Source: Acinetobacter defluvii
GTDB taxonomy: Bacteria > Pseudomonadota > Gammaproteobacteria > Pseudomonadales > Moraxellaceae
Direction of reading: 5' to 3'
NCBI RefSeq assembly: GCF_001704615.3
Contig: NZ_CP029397.2
Span: forward strand, 1,674,001 to 1,738,000
DNA: 64,000 bases
Under the pieces are notes generated by a model. The model was not told where the DNA came from. It ran no database searches and saw only the letters and a program-made list of their open reading frames with translations. Positions 12,039 through 20,635 of the stretch are shown here, in pieces; positions within the stretch are counted from its first letter, which is position 1; each line of letters opens with the position of its first letter. The position numbers and the translations under genes were made by a program.

Positions 12039-13050
12039 ATGGCTCGTACTGTTAAAACCCTACTCACTCCTGATGAAAAAAAGCAACTTGAAGACTTAAC
12101 CAAGCATGCAAAACATTGGCGTGAAAGACAACGTGCCCAAACCATATTGTGGTTGGCTCATGGTGAAACCGTAGAAAAAGTTGCTGAACGACAACAACGG
12201 ATACCTGAAACAATACGATTGCAGCGACGCAAATGGAAAAAAGATAAATTTGAATCTATTAAAGAAGGTTATCGATCAGGTCGACCCAGTACAATATCTA
12301 GTGAATATCAGACCATTATTTTGAATTGGGTCAAAGCAGAACCTCTAACTGCTGAACAAGTCCGTACAAGATTACATCAGCAATTTGGCTTAGATATCGA
12401 TGTTCAAAATATTCGAAGATTCTTGAAACTTTCAGGGATGGTCTTTAAGCGAACCCGACACAGTTTGAAAAAAAAGAAATCCGATTGCATTTAATAAAGC
12501 TCAGGAAGATATTGACTCCCTGCGTATACAAGCAGCACGAGGTGAAATCATACTTGGATATGTAGATGAATCGGGCTTTTCATCTACACCTAATAATCGC
12601 TATGCCTGGACGCAACGAAGGTAAGTTCACACTGTTACAGCCCTTCGCTCCAAAAGAATTAATGTGATGGGATGCTTGCTCTCTACAAATCAACTCATCA
12701 CCAGTTGTCTAGAAGAATCAGTCTGTAGTACGTGGTTTTATGCTTATTTATTGGGTATAGCGCAAAGAGTAAAGCAAGCTTACGATATTCCATTAATTTT
12801 AATATTAGATAATGCTTCAATTCATCGTAGTAAAAAGATGAAAGCTTTTCGAGAGTTGCTTGAAAGTGAATATTCAACACGTTTATATTTTATCCCTGCC
12901 TACAGTCCTGAATTAAATAGAATCGAGATGGTATGGAAGCAAATGAAATATCATTGGCGTGATTTTAAAGTCATGTCAGCAGATCAAATAAAGGATTGGG
13001 TTTACGATATTTCAAGCCAATTCGGAGTTAAATACATGTTTAATTTCTAA
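12039..13050 (+). pseudogene. Broken IS630-family transposase
   Basis: The first 151 codons (MARTVKTLLTPDEKKQL) encode the N-terminal HTH region of an IS630-type transposase. The frame is lost at a run of eight A around 12468-12475. It continues in the next frame with FNKAQEDIDSLR and the catalytic DESGFS, meets an in-frame TAA at 12622, and then runs on to the end. The last piece has ILDNASIHRSKKM and PAYSPELNRIEMVWKQMK, the second Asp and the Glu of the DDE triad. A frameshift plus a stop means it is inactive. Terminal repeats could not be recognised. Confidence 0.85.
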
Positions 13051-13433
13051 TGGTGACTTATCAAATTTGATGCTCAAAATTTTATTTGAAACCTTTAGAA
13101 TAATAACTAGACAATAAACCTCTTTCTTTCACAAGCCAATTGTCTTCAACATTTTTTTAAAAAATTGAATTTTTTTGAGATCACTATGCCTGAAGTCATA
13201 TGTAGAATGCTCCAGGCATTCAATACAATTATTATAATTTTTTCAGTATAATACTTTAAAAGCACAATTAAAAAGTCTAATTTATTGTTTAAAAAAATTA
13301 ATTAGAGATTACTCTTATCTATCCATTACTGCTGATATGGATGTCATCCAAAATCATTGTATACTAACTATTGTTATCAAGTATATAAAGACGCTGCTGT
13401 CTTTATCCTCTCTATTCTTCAAGTGAAGTTTCA
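13051..13433. other. Intergenic region upstream of tusD
   Basis: About 380 bp of AT-rich DNA lie between the IS630 remnant and tusD; no gene is seen. It should contain the tusDCBE promoter. A small hairpin (AAAGAC / GTCTTT) lies at about 13387-13404, shortly before the tusD start. Confidence 0.4.
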
Positions 13434-13802
13434 ATGAGTACTCTATTACTAATCACCTCTGCACCAAGCTCAATCCATGCTTGGCACGCTTTAGGTCTTG
13501 CTCAAGCCTTACAAGCAAAAAATCAAGATTTTCGTGTCTTCTTCTATCAAGATGGTGTAACGATTGCTAATAATTTGCAATGGTTGCCCGATGATCAACG
13601 AAATTTGCTTAAAGAATGGCAAAAACTAAAGGTTCGATTACCTGTTTGCGTCAGTGCTGCCTTAGCACGTGGCATCACAGACCTAGAAAATGCGAAACGC
13701 CATCAAATTCCAGCACATAATCTTGCAAAAGGTTTTGAGCTAGTCGGTTTAGGAGAACTTGCAGATGCGGTTGAATCCTGTGACCGCCTTCTTCAATTCT
13801 AG
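13434..13802 (+). CDS. tusD: TusD, sulfurtransferase subunit of the TusBCD complex
   Basis: This is a 122-aa DsrE-family protein. The conserved segment LPVCVSAALARG contains the active Cys (about residue 72), equivalent to Cys78 of E. coli TusD. In the relay, TusA passes persulfide sulfur to TusD, then to TusE and MnmA for 2-thiolation of U34 in tRNAs for Lys, Glu and Gln. It is the first gene of a tusD-C-B-E run on one strand. Family, length and order fit. Confidence 0.9.
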   Translation: MSTLLLITSAPSSIHAWHALGLAQALQAKNQDFRVFFYQDGVTIANNLQWLPDDQRNLLKEWQKLKVRLPVCVSAALARGITDLENAKRHQIPAHNLAKGFELVGLGELADAVESCDRLLQF

Positions 13803-13846
13803 GCAGCTATAATTTAATCAAACGTTGTAATTCAAAGGTGAATTGT

Positions 13847-14197
13847 GTGAAAACTGTACTCGTTATTTTAACCCAAGCCAACCTCACTTCATTACAAGTC
13901 AATGAAAGCATTTCTGCCACGATGGTACTTGCTACTTTCGGTAGTAAAGTCAGCGTGTTAGTAAAAGATGCTGCTCTCAGTTTACTTAAATCTGAGCTTG
14001 ATTTTGATAGCTTAAAACATGCCTTTAAGTTAGCCTCAAATATGTTGGATAGTTTTGAATTTTATGATTTAACACCCGTTTTAGTAGAAAATAAGGATAA
14101 AAACTCGCCTTTTGTTAAACAATCTCAACAAGAAATTGAATTCATTGATTTAAATCCAGCATTTATCCATTCTTTTGATCATGTCTTGTATTGGTAA
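13847..14197 (+). CDS. tusC: TusC (DsrF-like) subunit of the TusBCD complex
   Basis: This is a 116-aa protein. I chose the GTG at 13847 (MKTVLVILTQANL) because AAAGG stands 8 bp before it; an in-frame GTG nine bases upstream overlaps that ribosome-binding site. It has a DsrE/DsrF-like alpha/beta fold pattern. TusC is a structural partner of TusB and TusD without the relay Cys, and no Cys appears at the equivalent site here. It is diverged from the E. coli protein and partly identified by its position between tusD and tusB. Confidence 0.82.
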   Translation: MKTVLVILTQANLTSLQVNESISATMVLATFGSKVSVLVKDAALSLLKSELDFDSLKHAFKLASNMLDSFEFYDLTPVLVENKDKNSPFVKQSQQEIEFIDLNPAFIHSFDHVLYW

Positions 14198-14235
14198 TTT
14201 TCCACCAAAAATTTAAAAACTGAAGAGAAGTTGAA

Positions 14236-14520
14236 ATGTCAGAACACACACTATTTTTGGTTCAATCCGAATTTGCTAAAACCAATCCATGCTTAGATCA
14301 ATTATGCCAAATGGCAACTCTACAAGATACGATCATCTTAATGGGTGATTCTGTTTTATTTGCACAGGATACCCGTTTAGAAAAATACTCATTTGTTTAC
14401 ATGCTTGAAACGGAAATAGATTTAATTGCAGGCGTTTTACCAAAGCATATTAATGTGCTTTCTTATGCAACTTTTGCTGACTTAGTTTTAGACTTTAAAC
14501 GTTGTATTTGTTTAAAATAG
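14236..14520 (+). CDS. tusB: TusB (DsrH-like) subunit of the TusBCD complex
   Basis: This is a 94-aa DsrH-family protein starting MSEHTLFLVQSEFAK, with the pattern DTIILMGDSVLFAQ typical of the family. It forms the hexameric TusBCD complex with the two preceding gene products. The start has GAAGAG upstream. Its 3' end directly precedes tusE. Confidence 0.83.
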   Translation: MSEHTLFLVQSEFAKTNPCLDQLCQMATLQDTIILMGDSVLFAQDTRLEKYSFVYMLETEIDLIAGVLPKHINVLSYATFADLVLDFKRCICLK

Positions 14521-14570
14521 TGATTTTACCCCATTTAAAAATGAGTGAACTCATTTACTTAGGCTATTTT

Positions 14571-14882
14571 ATGAATTTAGAACTTGATCAAGATGGACAT
14601 TTACTTGATTATACGGTGTGGAATGAAGATGTTGCAAAACAACTTGCTCAAAGTCTAGACTTGGATCTCACTGTGTGGCACTTTGAAATTTTACATGCAG
14701 TACGTCAGTTCTATATGCAATTTGGTCACTCGCCTGCGACACGGCCTTTGATTAAATTTTTAATGAAAACTATCAGTACAGACATTAGCAACGCGATGCT
14801 TCAAGAAAGATTTCAAACAGGACTGGTTGCGCGCCATTTAAGTCGTTTAGCGGGTATTCCAAAGCCTGCAAACTGCTTATAA
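14571..14882 (+). CDS. tusE: TusE, sulfur relay protein (DsrC family)
   Basis: This is 103 aa from the ATG at 14571 (MNLELDQDGHLLDY), which matches where family members begin. In-frame Met codons upstream would overlap tusB. The signatures LTVWHFEILHAVRQFYMQFGHSPATRPLIKFL and the C-terminal tail GIPKPANCL are present. The penultimate Cys is the persulfide acceptor that takes sulfur from TusD and hands it to MnmA. All four tus genes are complete. Confidence 0.9.
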   Translation: MNLELDQDGHLLDYTVWNEDVAKQLAQSLDLDLTVWHFEILHAVRQFYMQFGHSPATRPLIKFLMKTISTDISNAMLQERFQTGLVARHLSRLAGIPKPANCL

Positions 14883-14938
14883 CTTTGAAACTGTTTAAAT
14901 TTAAACTTATTTTTATTATCGCGTGTATTCGTGCTGAA

Positions 14939-15145
14939 TTAAAAATAGGTTTTTATTTGCTGTAAATCTAAGAATTCATCACAATCTGGACAAATCAACA
15001 CTGATTTTAATACATGGTGACAAGTACGGAGTTTCGTATCATCAAAAGTGTCCAACGATCTCCAATTACAGATAAAGTACGTGCAAGTGGACAAAGTTGT
15101 TCACCGATTTCGTCGTTGGCTTAAATTTTTAGCGCCTATTTTACT
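14939..15145 (-). pseudogene. Decayed HxlR-family transcriptional regulator
   Basis: No intact gene spans this stretch, but the minus strand encodes CPLARTLSVIGDRWTLLMIRN, the hallmark N-terminal segment of HxlR winged-helix regulators. The frame then stops. In a second frame the sequence continues CHHVLKSVLICPDCDEFLDL and ends at 14939, which resembles the Cys-rich C-terminus of these proteins. A stop codon also cuts the frame upstream of the HTH. The middle of the gene (roughly half) is missing, so this is an internally deleted and frameshifted remnant. Confidence 0.7.
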
Positions 15146-15367
15146 GTAATGATCCTGTGATTTTTTTAAAAGTATTATTTATAAGTAAATGACACGATTT
15201 ATCTAAGAAGATTATTATTTTTAAATTTTCTCACCTAATTTATTATTTGGTTTACGGAAGTTAAATATTTAAATTTCAAATTACTCTTCCTTTTGCAATT
15301 ACATTATAATTACACTGTATGGCTTTAAAACACACATTTGTTGTTTAAAATAATTTTCTTTATATCT

Positions 15368-15388
15368 TTGAAACTAAATATATTTTAA
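15368..15388. promoter_or_regulatory. Candidate UmuDAb/LexA-like operator
   Basis: The 21-bp palindromic site reads TTGAAA, nine AT-rich bases, then TTTTAA. It differs by one base from the TTGAAA-N9-TTTCAA form I recall as the UmuDAb operator in Acinetobacter DNA-damage genes. It lies 66 bp before the start of the umuD-like gene, where it could mediate autorepression. Confidence 0.5.
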
Positions 15389-15453
15389 ATTTGATATTCA
15401 CTATTTCTCACTATAAACTTTGAACATGGTTTAGGTAATCAAGAATAAAAGAC

Positions 15454-16032
15454 ATGACAAATTCGGCTAATTTCAATAGTACGCTTAAAGCAATAAATCC
15501 ATCCTCGACTTCAGAGGAAGATACTGAAATTGTTCGTGTTCCAAAATCCCAAGTGAACGAAGTCAAACAATATTTAAATAACAAAGCACAAAAGCAAAAA
15601 ATTAGAGAAGTTGCATCTATTTCAATTTTTGAATGCAAAACTTCGGCCTCTATTCCATTGGCTCAAAGTAAAATTGCAGCAGGTTTACCCTCTCCAGTTC
15701 AAGACTATACCGAACAATCGATTGATTTTAATGAATATCTAATTCGCAACCCAAACACTACTTTTGTTGTCAAAGTTGCCTCTTTGTCTATGCTGGGTGC
15801 AGGGATTGATGTTGATGATGATTTAATTGTAGATCGCAGTATTCCTGCGAAAAACCGCAATATTGTGGTGGCTTTGGTGGACAATGATTTTACAGTCAAA
15901 CGTCTAATGATGGACGGTGAGAAAAAATGGTTACAAGCTGAAAATCCAGAATTTCCAGATATACATTTTAATGACGGTCAAGAAATGGTGATCTGGGGCG
16001 TAGTAACACGCGTGATCAAAAACTTAAAATAA
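15454..16032 (+). CDS. umuDAb: UmuDAb-like S24 peptidase/repressor
   Basis: This 192-aa protein has a UmuD/LexA-type C-terminal domain. The cleavage site Ala-Gly is at 76-77 (SKIAAGLPSP), the catalytic Ser at 112 (SLSMLGAGI) and the Lys at 149 (DNDFTVKRL). The N-terminal 75 residues are far longer than the arm of E. coli UmuD (139 aa). Extended proteins of this type in Acinetobacter act as LexA-like repressors of the DNA-damage response, since the genus lacks LexA. No umuC follows. A matching operator lies upstream. The domain is certain; the repressor role is from family knowledge. Confidence 0.82.
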   Translation: MTNSANFNSTLKAINPSSTSEEDTEIVRVPKSQVNEVKQYLNNKAQKQKIREVASISIFECKTSASIPLAQSKIAAGLPSPVQDYTEQSIDFNEYLIRNPNTTFVVKVASLSMLGAGIDVDDDLIVDRSIPAKNRNIVVALVDNDFTVKRLMMDGEKKWLQAENPEFPDIHFNDGQEMVIWGVVTRVIKNLK

Positions 16033-16050
16033 CACTCTCCAATGCTTAAG

Positions 16051-16251
16051 TTATAGCAATTTAAGCATTTGTCGATCTCTTTGCGTTAAACCTAAAACTT
16101 TTCTACGCATCTGAATTTCTTCTTCAGAATAAGGTAAATGTTGACACAATTCCTGAAGAGATAAATGATGATGTTCTATCAAATAACAGTCTTGATCTGT
16201 TGTCCAAGATGAGACATAGACTTGATTTCTATGAGTACGATGATTTTTCAT
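16051..16251 (-). CDS. Small protein with a Myb/SANT-like HTH pattern
   Basis: This is a 66-aa basic protein, convergent with the umuD-like gene and ending 18 bp from it. The sequence SSWTTDQDCYLIEHHHLSLQELCQHLPYSEEEI has the Trp-x(4)-Asp and helix spacing seen in Myb/SANT-like DNA-binding repeats, followed by a basic tail. I do not recognise a named family. Its position suggested the partner protein DdrR, but ddrR is divergent from umuDAb in known genomes, so I do not use that name. Confidence 0.5.
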   Translation of the reverse strand: MKNHRTHRNQVYVSSWTTDQDCYLIEHHHLSLQELCQHLPYSEEEIQMRRKVLGLTQRDRQMLKLL

Positions 16252-16571
16252 TGCATGATAATAGCAGAATTTTTAGATGATTTTATTTTTAAAAAATTTC
16301 ATTTTATAGGGATATTGTGACGATAATTTGTAGCAATCGTCCTTTCTATCTGAGATTGCAGATAGACAAAAAACTTAACTTCGTCCAACATTTTAGTCCT
16401 TCTTTTCATGGTGTTTTTTGATATTGTAATTTTTAAAATCTTTGAATTGATTTAATATTGCAACTTGCTCATGTTATCCTACTTTTATGGATATAAAAAT
16501 CATCCCCCTCGCTTGTTTATTTATGACGTTAAATCAATATGATCCAGACTAAAGGATGTCGCTTTTTTTCT
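16252..16571. other. Intergenic region upstream of the ABC transporter
   Basis: About 320 bp of AT-rich DNA lie here without a visible gene. It contains a hairpin (GACGA / TCGTC) near 16319-16341. A possible promoter, TTGCAA with TACTTT 16 bp later, lies at about 16460-16487 for the downstream exporter. The promoter call is by eye and weak. Confidence 0.35.
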
Positions 16572-18434
16572 ATGAATAGTCTATTAAAGTGGTTTGAAAA
16601 TCGTGTTGATCCTTATCCTAATGAAGGACTCAATGAGCCCTTGCCTAAAACTTTTTTTGCGTTCGTTTGGCAATCTGCTTTTGGCGTAAAAAAATATTTG
16701 CTGTTATTGATTTTATTTACTGCTGCAACTGCGAGTTTTGAAGCAATTTTTTTCTCACAAATCGGACATCTAGTAGATTGGCTAACACAGTCCACACCTG
16801 AGAATTTTATTGAAAATCACAAGAATAATCTGATTATTTTATCTTTATTTTTAATTGGTAATATTTTCTTTGCCAATATGCAATCTATCATCCGACATCA
16901 AGTATTGTACAGTAGTTTTCCAATGCGTTTGCGTTGGCGTTTTCATAATTTGCTATTAGGTCAAGGACTAGATTTCTTCCATAATGATTTTGCGGGGCGT
17001 TTGTCTGCAAAAGTGATGCAGACTGCTTTGGCAGTCCGTGAATTTTGGGTAATTCTCGGCGATATGCTGACCTATGTGATTATTTATTTTATTACCATTA
17101 GTGTTGTTCTCGGTGCTGTTTCTCCTATTTTACTGATTCCATTGTTGATTTGGTTAACTCTCTTCATTTGTGCTGCTTATTATTTTATTCCTCGTTTAGG
17201 TGCGATTTCTAAGCAACAAGCGGATGCACGTGCAGAAATGACTGGACGTGTTACAGATGCTTATACCAATATTCAAACCGTAAAACTGTTTGCACATGCA
17301 GGTCGTGAAAGCCAGTATGCCAAAGCCTCTATGCAAAAATTTATGCTGACTGTATTTCATCAGATGCGTTTAGGCTCGATGTATGAAATTTGCATTAATT
17401 TACTGACGTTTGTTCTATTTTTTGGAGTACTAGGCACAGCAGTTTGGTTGTGGTTAGAAGGTCATGCAGCTATTGGAGTGATCGCAGCGACCACAGCCAT
17501 GATTTTAAAGCTCAACAGCATGGCTGAATTTATGATGTGGCAAACCTCAATGCTATTTGAAAATATTGGGACAATTCAAGATGGTATGAATACTCTAGGC
17601 AAGCCGATTAAAATTCAAGACAAACAAAATGCCAAACCCCTACAAATTCAGCAAGGTAATATCAAGTTTGAAGATGTCAGCTTTGCTTATAATAATAAAA
17701 ATGTGATTGATCATTTTAATTTAGACATCAAACCTGGTGAAAAAATTGGCATCGTTGGACGCTCTGGTGCAGGAAAATCAACCCTAATTCAACTACTTTT
17801 GCACTTTTATGACATCAACCATGGTCGCATTTCTATTGATGGACAAAACATTGAAGATGTTACTCAAGATAGCTTAAGAAAAAATATAGCTTTGGTGACA
17901 CAAGACACATCTTTATTACACCGGACTGTGGCAGAAAATATTAAATATGGTCGCCCCGATGCCAGTGATGAAGAAATGTTTGAAGCGGTCAGAAAAGCCA
18001 AAGCAGAAGAATTTATTCCTCAGCTTTCTGATCTACGTGGACGTACAGGGTATGATGCTTTTGTCGGTGAACGTGGGGTAAAATTATCTGGTGGTCAACG
18101 TCAACGTATTGCGATTGCCCGTGTATTTTTAAAAGATGCACCGATTCTCATCTTAGATGAAGCAACCAGTGCTTTAGACTCAGAAGTAGAAGCAGCCATT
18201 CAGTCAAGTCTAGATGATCTAATGCAAAATAAAACAGTCATTGCGATTGCACATCGTTTATCCACCATTGCACAAATGGACAGATTAATTGTTTTAGATC
18301 AAGGTAAAATCGTTGAGCAAGGTACACACGATGCGTTAATTGCTCAAAATGGCATTTATGCCAATTTATGGCAAAGACAAACTGGCGGTTTTTTGATAGA
18401 ACAACAACGTATGAAAGAAAAGGAAGATGAATAA
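16572..18434 (+). CDS. ABC exporter, fused permease and ATPase
   Basis: This is about 620 aa from the ATG at 16572 (MNSLLKWFENRVDP); an upstream ATG at 16539 would add 11 residues. It is an inner-membrane half-transporter. Six membrane helices lie in the first 340 residues, followed by a nucleotide-binding domain with Walker A GRSGAGKST, the signature VKLSGGQRQRIAIARVFL, Walker B ILILDEATSALD and the switch AHRLST. It resembles MsbA/LmrA-type exporters, which work as homodimers, but the substrate cannot be inferred. The MaoC-like gene starts on its last base, so the two are co-transcribed. Confidence 0.88.
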   Translation: MNSLLKWFENRVDPYPNEGLNEPLPKTFFAFVWQSAFGVKKYLLLLILFTAATASFEAIFFSQIGHLVDWLTQSTPENFIENHKNNLIILSLFLIGNIFFANMQSIIRHQVLYSSFPMRLRWRFHNLLLGQGLDFFHNDFAGRLSAKVMQTALAVREFWVILGDMLTYVIIYFITISVVLGAVSPILLIPLLIWLTLFICAAYYFIPRLGAISKQQADARAEMTGRVTDAYTNIQTVKLFAHAGRESQYAKASMQKFMLTVFHQMRLGSMYEICINLLTFVLFFGVLGTAVWLWLEGHAAIGVIAATTAMILKLNSMAEFMMWQTSMLFENIGTIQDGMNTLGKPIKIQDKQNAKPLQIQQGNIKFEDVSFAYNNKNVIDHFNLDIKPGEKIGIVGRSGAGKSTLIQLLLHFYDINHGRISIDGQNIEDVTQDSLRKNIALVTQDTSLLHRTVAENIKYGRPDASDEEMFEAVRKAKAEEFIPQLSDLRGRTGYDAFVGERGVKLSGGQRQRIAIARVFLKDAPILILDEATSALDSEVEAAIQSSLDDLMQNKTVIAIAHRLSTIAQMDRLIVLDQGKIVEQGTHDALIAQNGIYANLWQRQTGGFLIEQQRMKEKEDE

Positions 18435-18883
18435 TGTTGTATTTAGAAGATCTAAACGTAGGTGATCAATTTAAGAGTCGTGAATACGAAATTACTTTGG
18501 CAGAAGTTTTAGATTTTGCACAAAAATACGATCCACAAGTGTTTCATACAGATCCTGAAAAAGCCAAAGATCATCCTATTTTTAAAGGTTTAGCAGCCAG
18601 TGGTTGGCATACTTCTGCTATTGTAATGCGCTTATGGACAGAGTGTTTTCCTGTGGCATATGGTTTAATAGGATCAGACTCAAGTTTACGCTGGCCTCGT
18701 CCAACCCGTGTGGGTGATAAAATCTCTGTTGAAGTTGAAATTGTGTCAATTACCCCATCGAAAACAAAAACAGATCGTGGTATTGTCAGTTATATTACTC
18801 AGGCAAAAAATCAGCATCAGGACGTATTACTGATTTCTACAACAAAAATTATGGTTTTTAAAAAAGACTTTGACAAAGTTTAA
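18434..18883 (+). CDS. MaoC-like hydratase/dehydratase
   Basis: This is a 149-aa hot-dog fold protein. It has FAQKYDPQVFHTDPEKAKDHPIFKGLAASGWHT, containing the Asp and His of the hydratase-2 motif, and LRWPRPTRVGDKISVEVEI. Proteins of this kind hydrate enoyl-CoA substrates or act as thioesterase-like enzymes; the substrate is unknown. Its ATG overlaps the ABC transporter stop by one base (TAATG), so translation is coupled. Confidence 0.85.
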   Translation: MLYLEDLNVGDQFKSREYEITLAEVLDFAQKYDPQVFHTDPEKAKDHPIFKGLAASGWHTSAIVMRLWTECFPVAYGLIGSDSSLRWPRPTRVGDKISVEVEIVSITPSKTKTDRGIVSYITQAKNQHQDVLLISTTKIMVFKKDFDKV

Positions 18884-18974
18884 TCACGCTGTTGTCTTAC
18901 AATTTTTTCAGTATTTTTTTTAAATCATGACAATATGCACACTAAGAACATATGTTGAGAGCAATGGATAGCAT

Positions 18975-20006
18975 ATGAAGAATACTTCAGCTCGCCAAGA
19001 TCAGGGAATTCCTGGTGTTTATGGACTTTTATTATTAGATATCGTATCTCGTTGGGGTTACAGCGCTGAAACTTTTTTTGCGCCTTTTCCTTTTAAAAGT
19101 GAACAACTGGCTGAGCCGGATTTTCGTGTACCTACTCCCATGGCCAATGAGTTGGTTAAACACGCCTTAAAATTAACAGGTGAAAGTACGCTTGGCTATC
19201 ATATCGGGACACAAATGCGCATCTCGATCCATGGTTTTATTGGTTATGCCATTATGACTGCCAATGACATCACCGATGCGCTCGTGCTCGCCAATCGTTT
19301 TATTCAGTTACGTATGCCCTTTTTACAATTGTATTTTTCCACTTTTGGAGAAAAAGCGACTTTACAATTACAATGTGATATTGATATCGAACCTCTAAGA
19401 ACTGAAATTGTCATGGGACTTACCTTTGGTATTATGACCATGGCAAGAGCATTAACTGGTATTGAAGATCTAAAAGGTGATATTGACTTTGATTTTCCAA
19501 AACCTGAAGGCTTTGATAAATATATAGATAGACTACAAAATCGCTATCAAATGCGTTTTGAACAACCGCATCTGATTGCCAGTTTTGACAAGTCTTATTT
19601 GGGCTTAAAAATGGTCAATGCTGACCCAATTGCCAGTCAAATTGCGATTAATCAATGTGAAGCTGAGTTGTCTGCGATCGGTGAACGTCGCCGTTTGTCA
19701 ATGCGTGTACGTGATATTTTGACACATTCAGAGCAACACTACCTCAGCATTGAAAATGTAGCTGAACGTTTACATATGTCTGATCGCACTTTAAAGCGTC
19801 AACTCGCAGCAGAAGGTACCTCTTTTTCTACGTTGGTAGATGAAGTGCGTTATCGTCATGCGACCTCATTATTGTCTAGAACAGACTATACGCTTGAGCA
19901 AATCGCTGATGAACTTGGCTATAGCGATGTTGCCAATTTCAGTCGTGCCTTTAAACGTTGGAGTGGGCGTAGCCCAAGCAATTGGCGTAAAGACCCGTAT
20001 TTATAA
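18975..20006 (+). CDS. AraC-family transcriptional regulator
   Basis: This is a 343-aa protein. The N-terminal 200 residues match the arabinose-binding-like domain found in OruR/ArgR-type regulators (GESTLGYHIGTQMRISIHGFIGYAIMTA). The C-terminal domain has HTH helices YLSIENVAERLHMSDRTLKRQL and DYTLEQIADELGYSDVANFSRAFKRWSGRSPSNWR. The target is unknown; the neighbours (MaoC-like upstream, gcvH downstream) may be unrelated. It has its own upstream gap of 90 bp. Confidence 0.88.
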   Translation: MKNTSARQDQGIPGVYGLLLLDIVSRWGYSAETFFAPFPFKSEQLAEPDFRVPTPMANELVKHALKLTGESTLGYHIGTQMRISIHGFIGYAIMTANDITDALVLANRFIQLRMPFLQLYFSTFGEKATLQLQCDIDIEPLRTEIVMGLTFGIMTMARALTGIEDLKGDIDFDFPKPEGFDKYIDRLQNRYQMRFEQPHLIASFDKSYLGLKMVNADPIASQIAINQCEAELSAIGERRRLSMRVRDILTHSEQHYLSIENVAERLHMSDRTLKRQLAAEGTSFSTLVDEVRYRHATSLLSRTDYTLEQIADELGYSDVANFSRAFKRWSGRSPSNWRKDPYL

Positions 20007-20083
20007 CAGTTTTAAATCTTTTGTTTTTTCACAAAACCCTGTATAACACGTAGAAAAATAAATTGAAGCTTTAAGGAGTCCTC

Positions 20084-20458
20084 ATGAATCATCCTTCTGA
20101 ACTGAAGTATGCTGCAACCCATGAATGGGTACGTATCGAAGGCGATCTAATTGTTACAGGTATTTCCGATCATGCACAAGATGCGCTTGGTGACCTTGTC
20201 TATGTAGAAAGCCCAGAAGTAGGTCGCCAAGTGACTGCTGGGGAGGCTGTAGGTGTAGTTGAGTCAGTAAAAACAGCATCGGATATTCATGCACCCATTT
20301 CTGGTACTGTCGTTGAAATCAATGAAGCACTTGATGATGATCCAGATTTTGTCAATGATGAGCCGTATGGCAAAGGTTGGATCTATAAAATTAAAGCAGA
20401 TAATCCTGCTGATGTAGAAAAGCTACTTAATCATACTAAATACGAAGCTGGTTTATAA
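20084..20458 (+). CDS. gcvH: GcvH, glycine cleavage system H protein
   Basis: This is a 124-aa lipoyl carrier protein that shuttles the aminomethyl group between the P, T and L proteins. The lipoylated Lys is at about residue 63 in [15 protein letters not shown], and the N-terminus [20 protein letters not shown] is typical. The start follows an AAGGAG ribosome-binding site. Neither gcvT nor gcvP is adjacent, so it is encoded apart from its partners or serves as a lipoyl carrier. A strong terminator follows. Confidence 0.95.
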   Translation: MNHPSELKYAATHEWVRIEGDLIVTGISDHAQDALGDLVYVESPEVGRQVTAGEAVGVVESVKTASDIHAPISGTVVEINEALDDDPDFVNDEPYGKGWIYKIKADNPADVEKLLNHTKYEAGL

Positions 20459-20488
20459 ACTTGACTACACAAATAACCATCTAAATAT

Positions 20489-20517
20489 AAAAGGAATCAT
20501 CGTGATTCCTTTTTTGC
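20489..20517 (+). terminator. Terminator downstream of gcvH
   Basis: AAAAGGAATCA and TGATTCCTTTTTT form an 11-bp stem with a 3-nt loop followed by a T run. Confidence 0.85.
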
Positions 20518-20635
20518 ATTATTTAACATGATATTTCAACTATACTCTTGCCTACTATTGTACTAAAATTAAACATATTTTCTCATTAAACGACTTTTAA
20601 AGTTATTTACATCTCCTTCAATCCTCAGGTAATTT

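Noticed and set aside
12468..12494. Programmed ribosomal frameshift in the IS630 transposase.
   Set aside because: The required change is +1 or -2, and an additional in-frame TAA at 12622 still breaks the second frame.
16051..16251. Naming the 66-aa gene ddrR.
   Set aside because: In known Acinetobacter genomes ddrR is divergent from umuDAb; this gene is convergent, and I cannot match the sequence.
20084..20458. A glycine riboswitch before gcvH.
   Set aside because: Only about 77 bp separate it from the AraC gene, too short for the aptamer, and no typical fold is visible.
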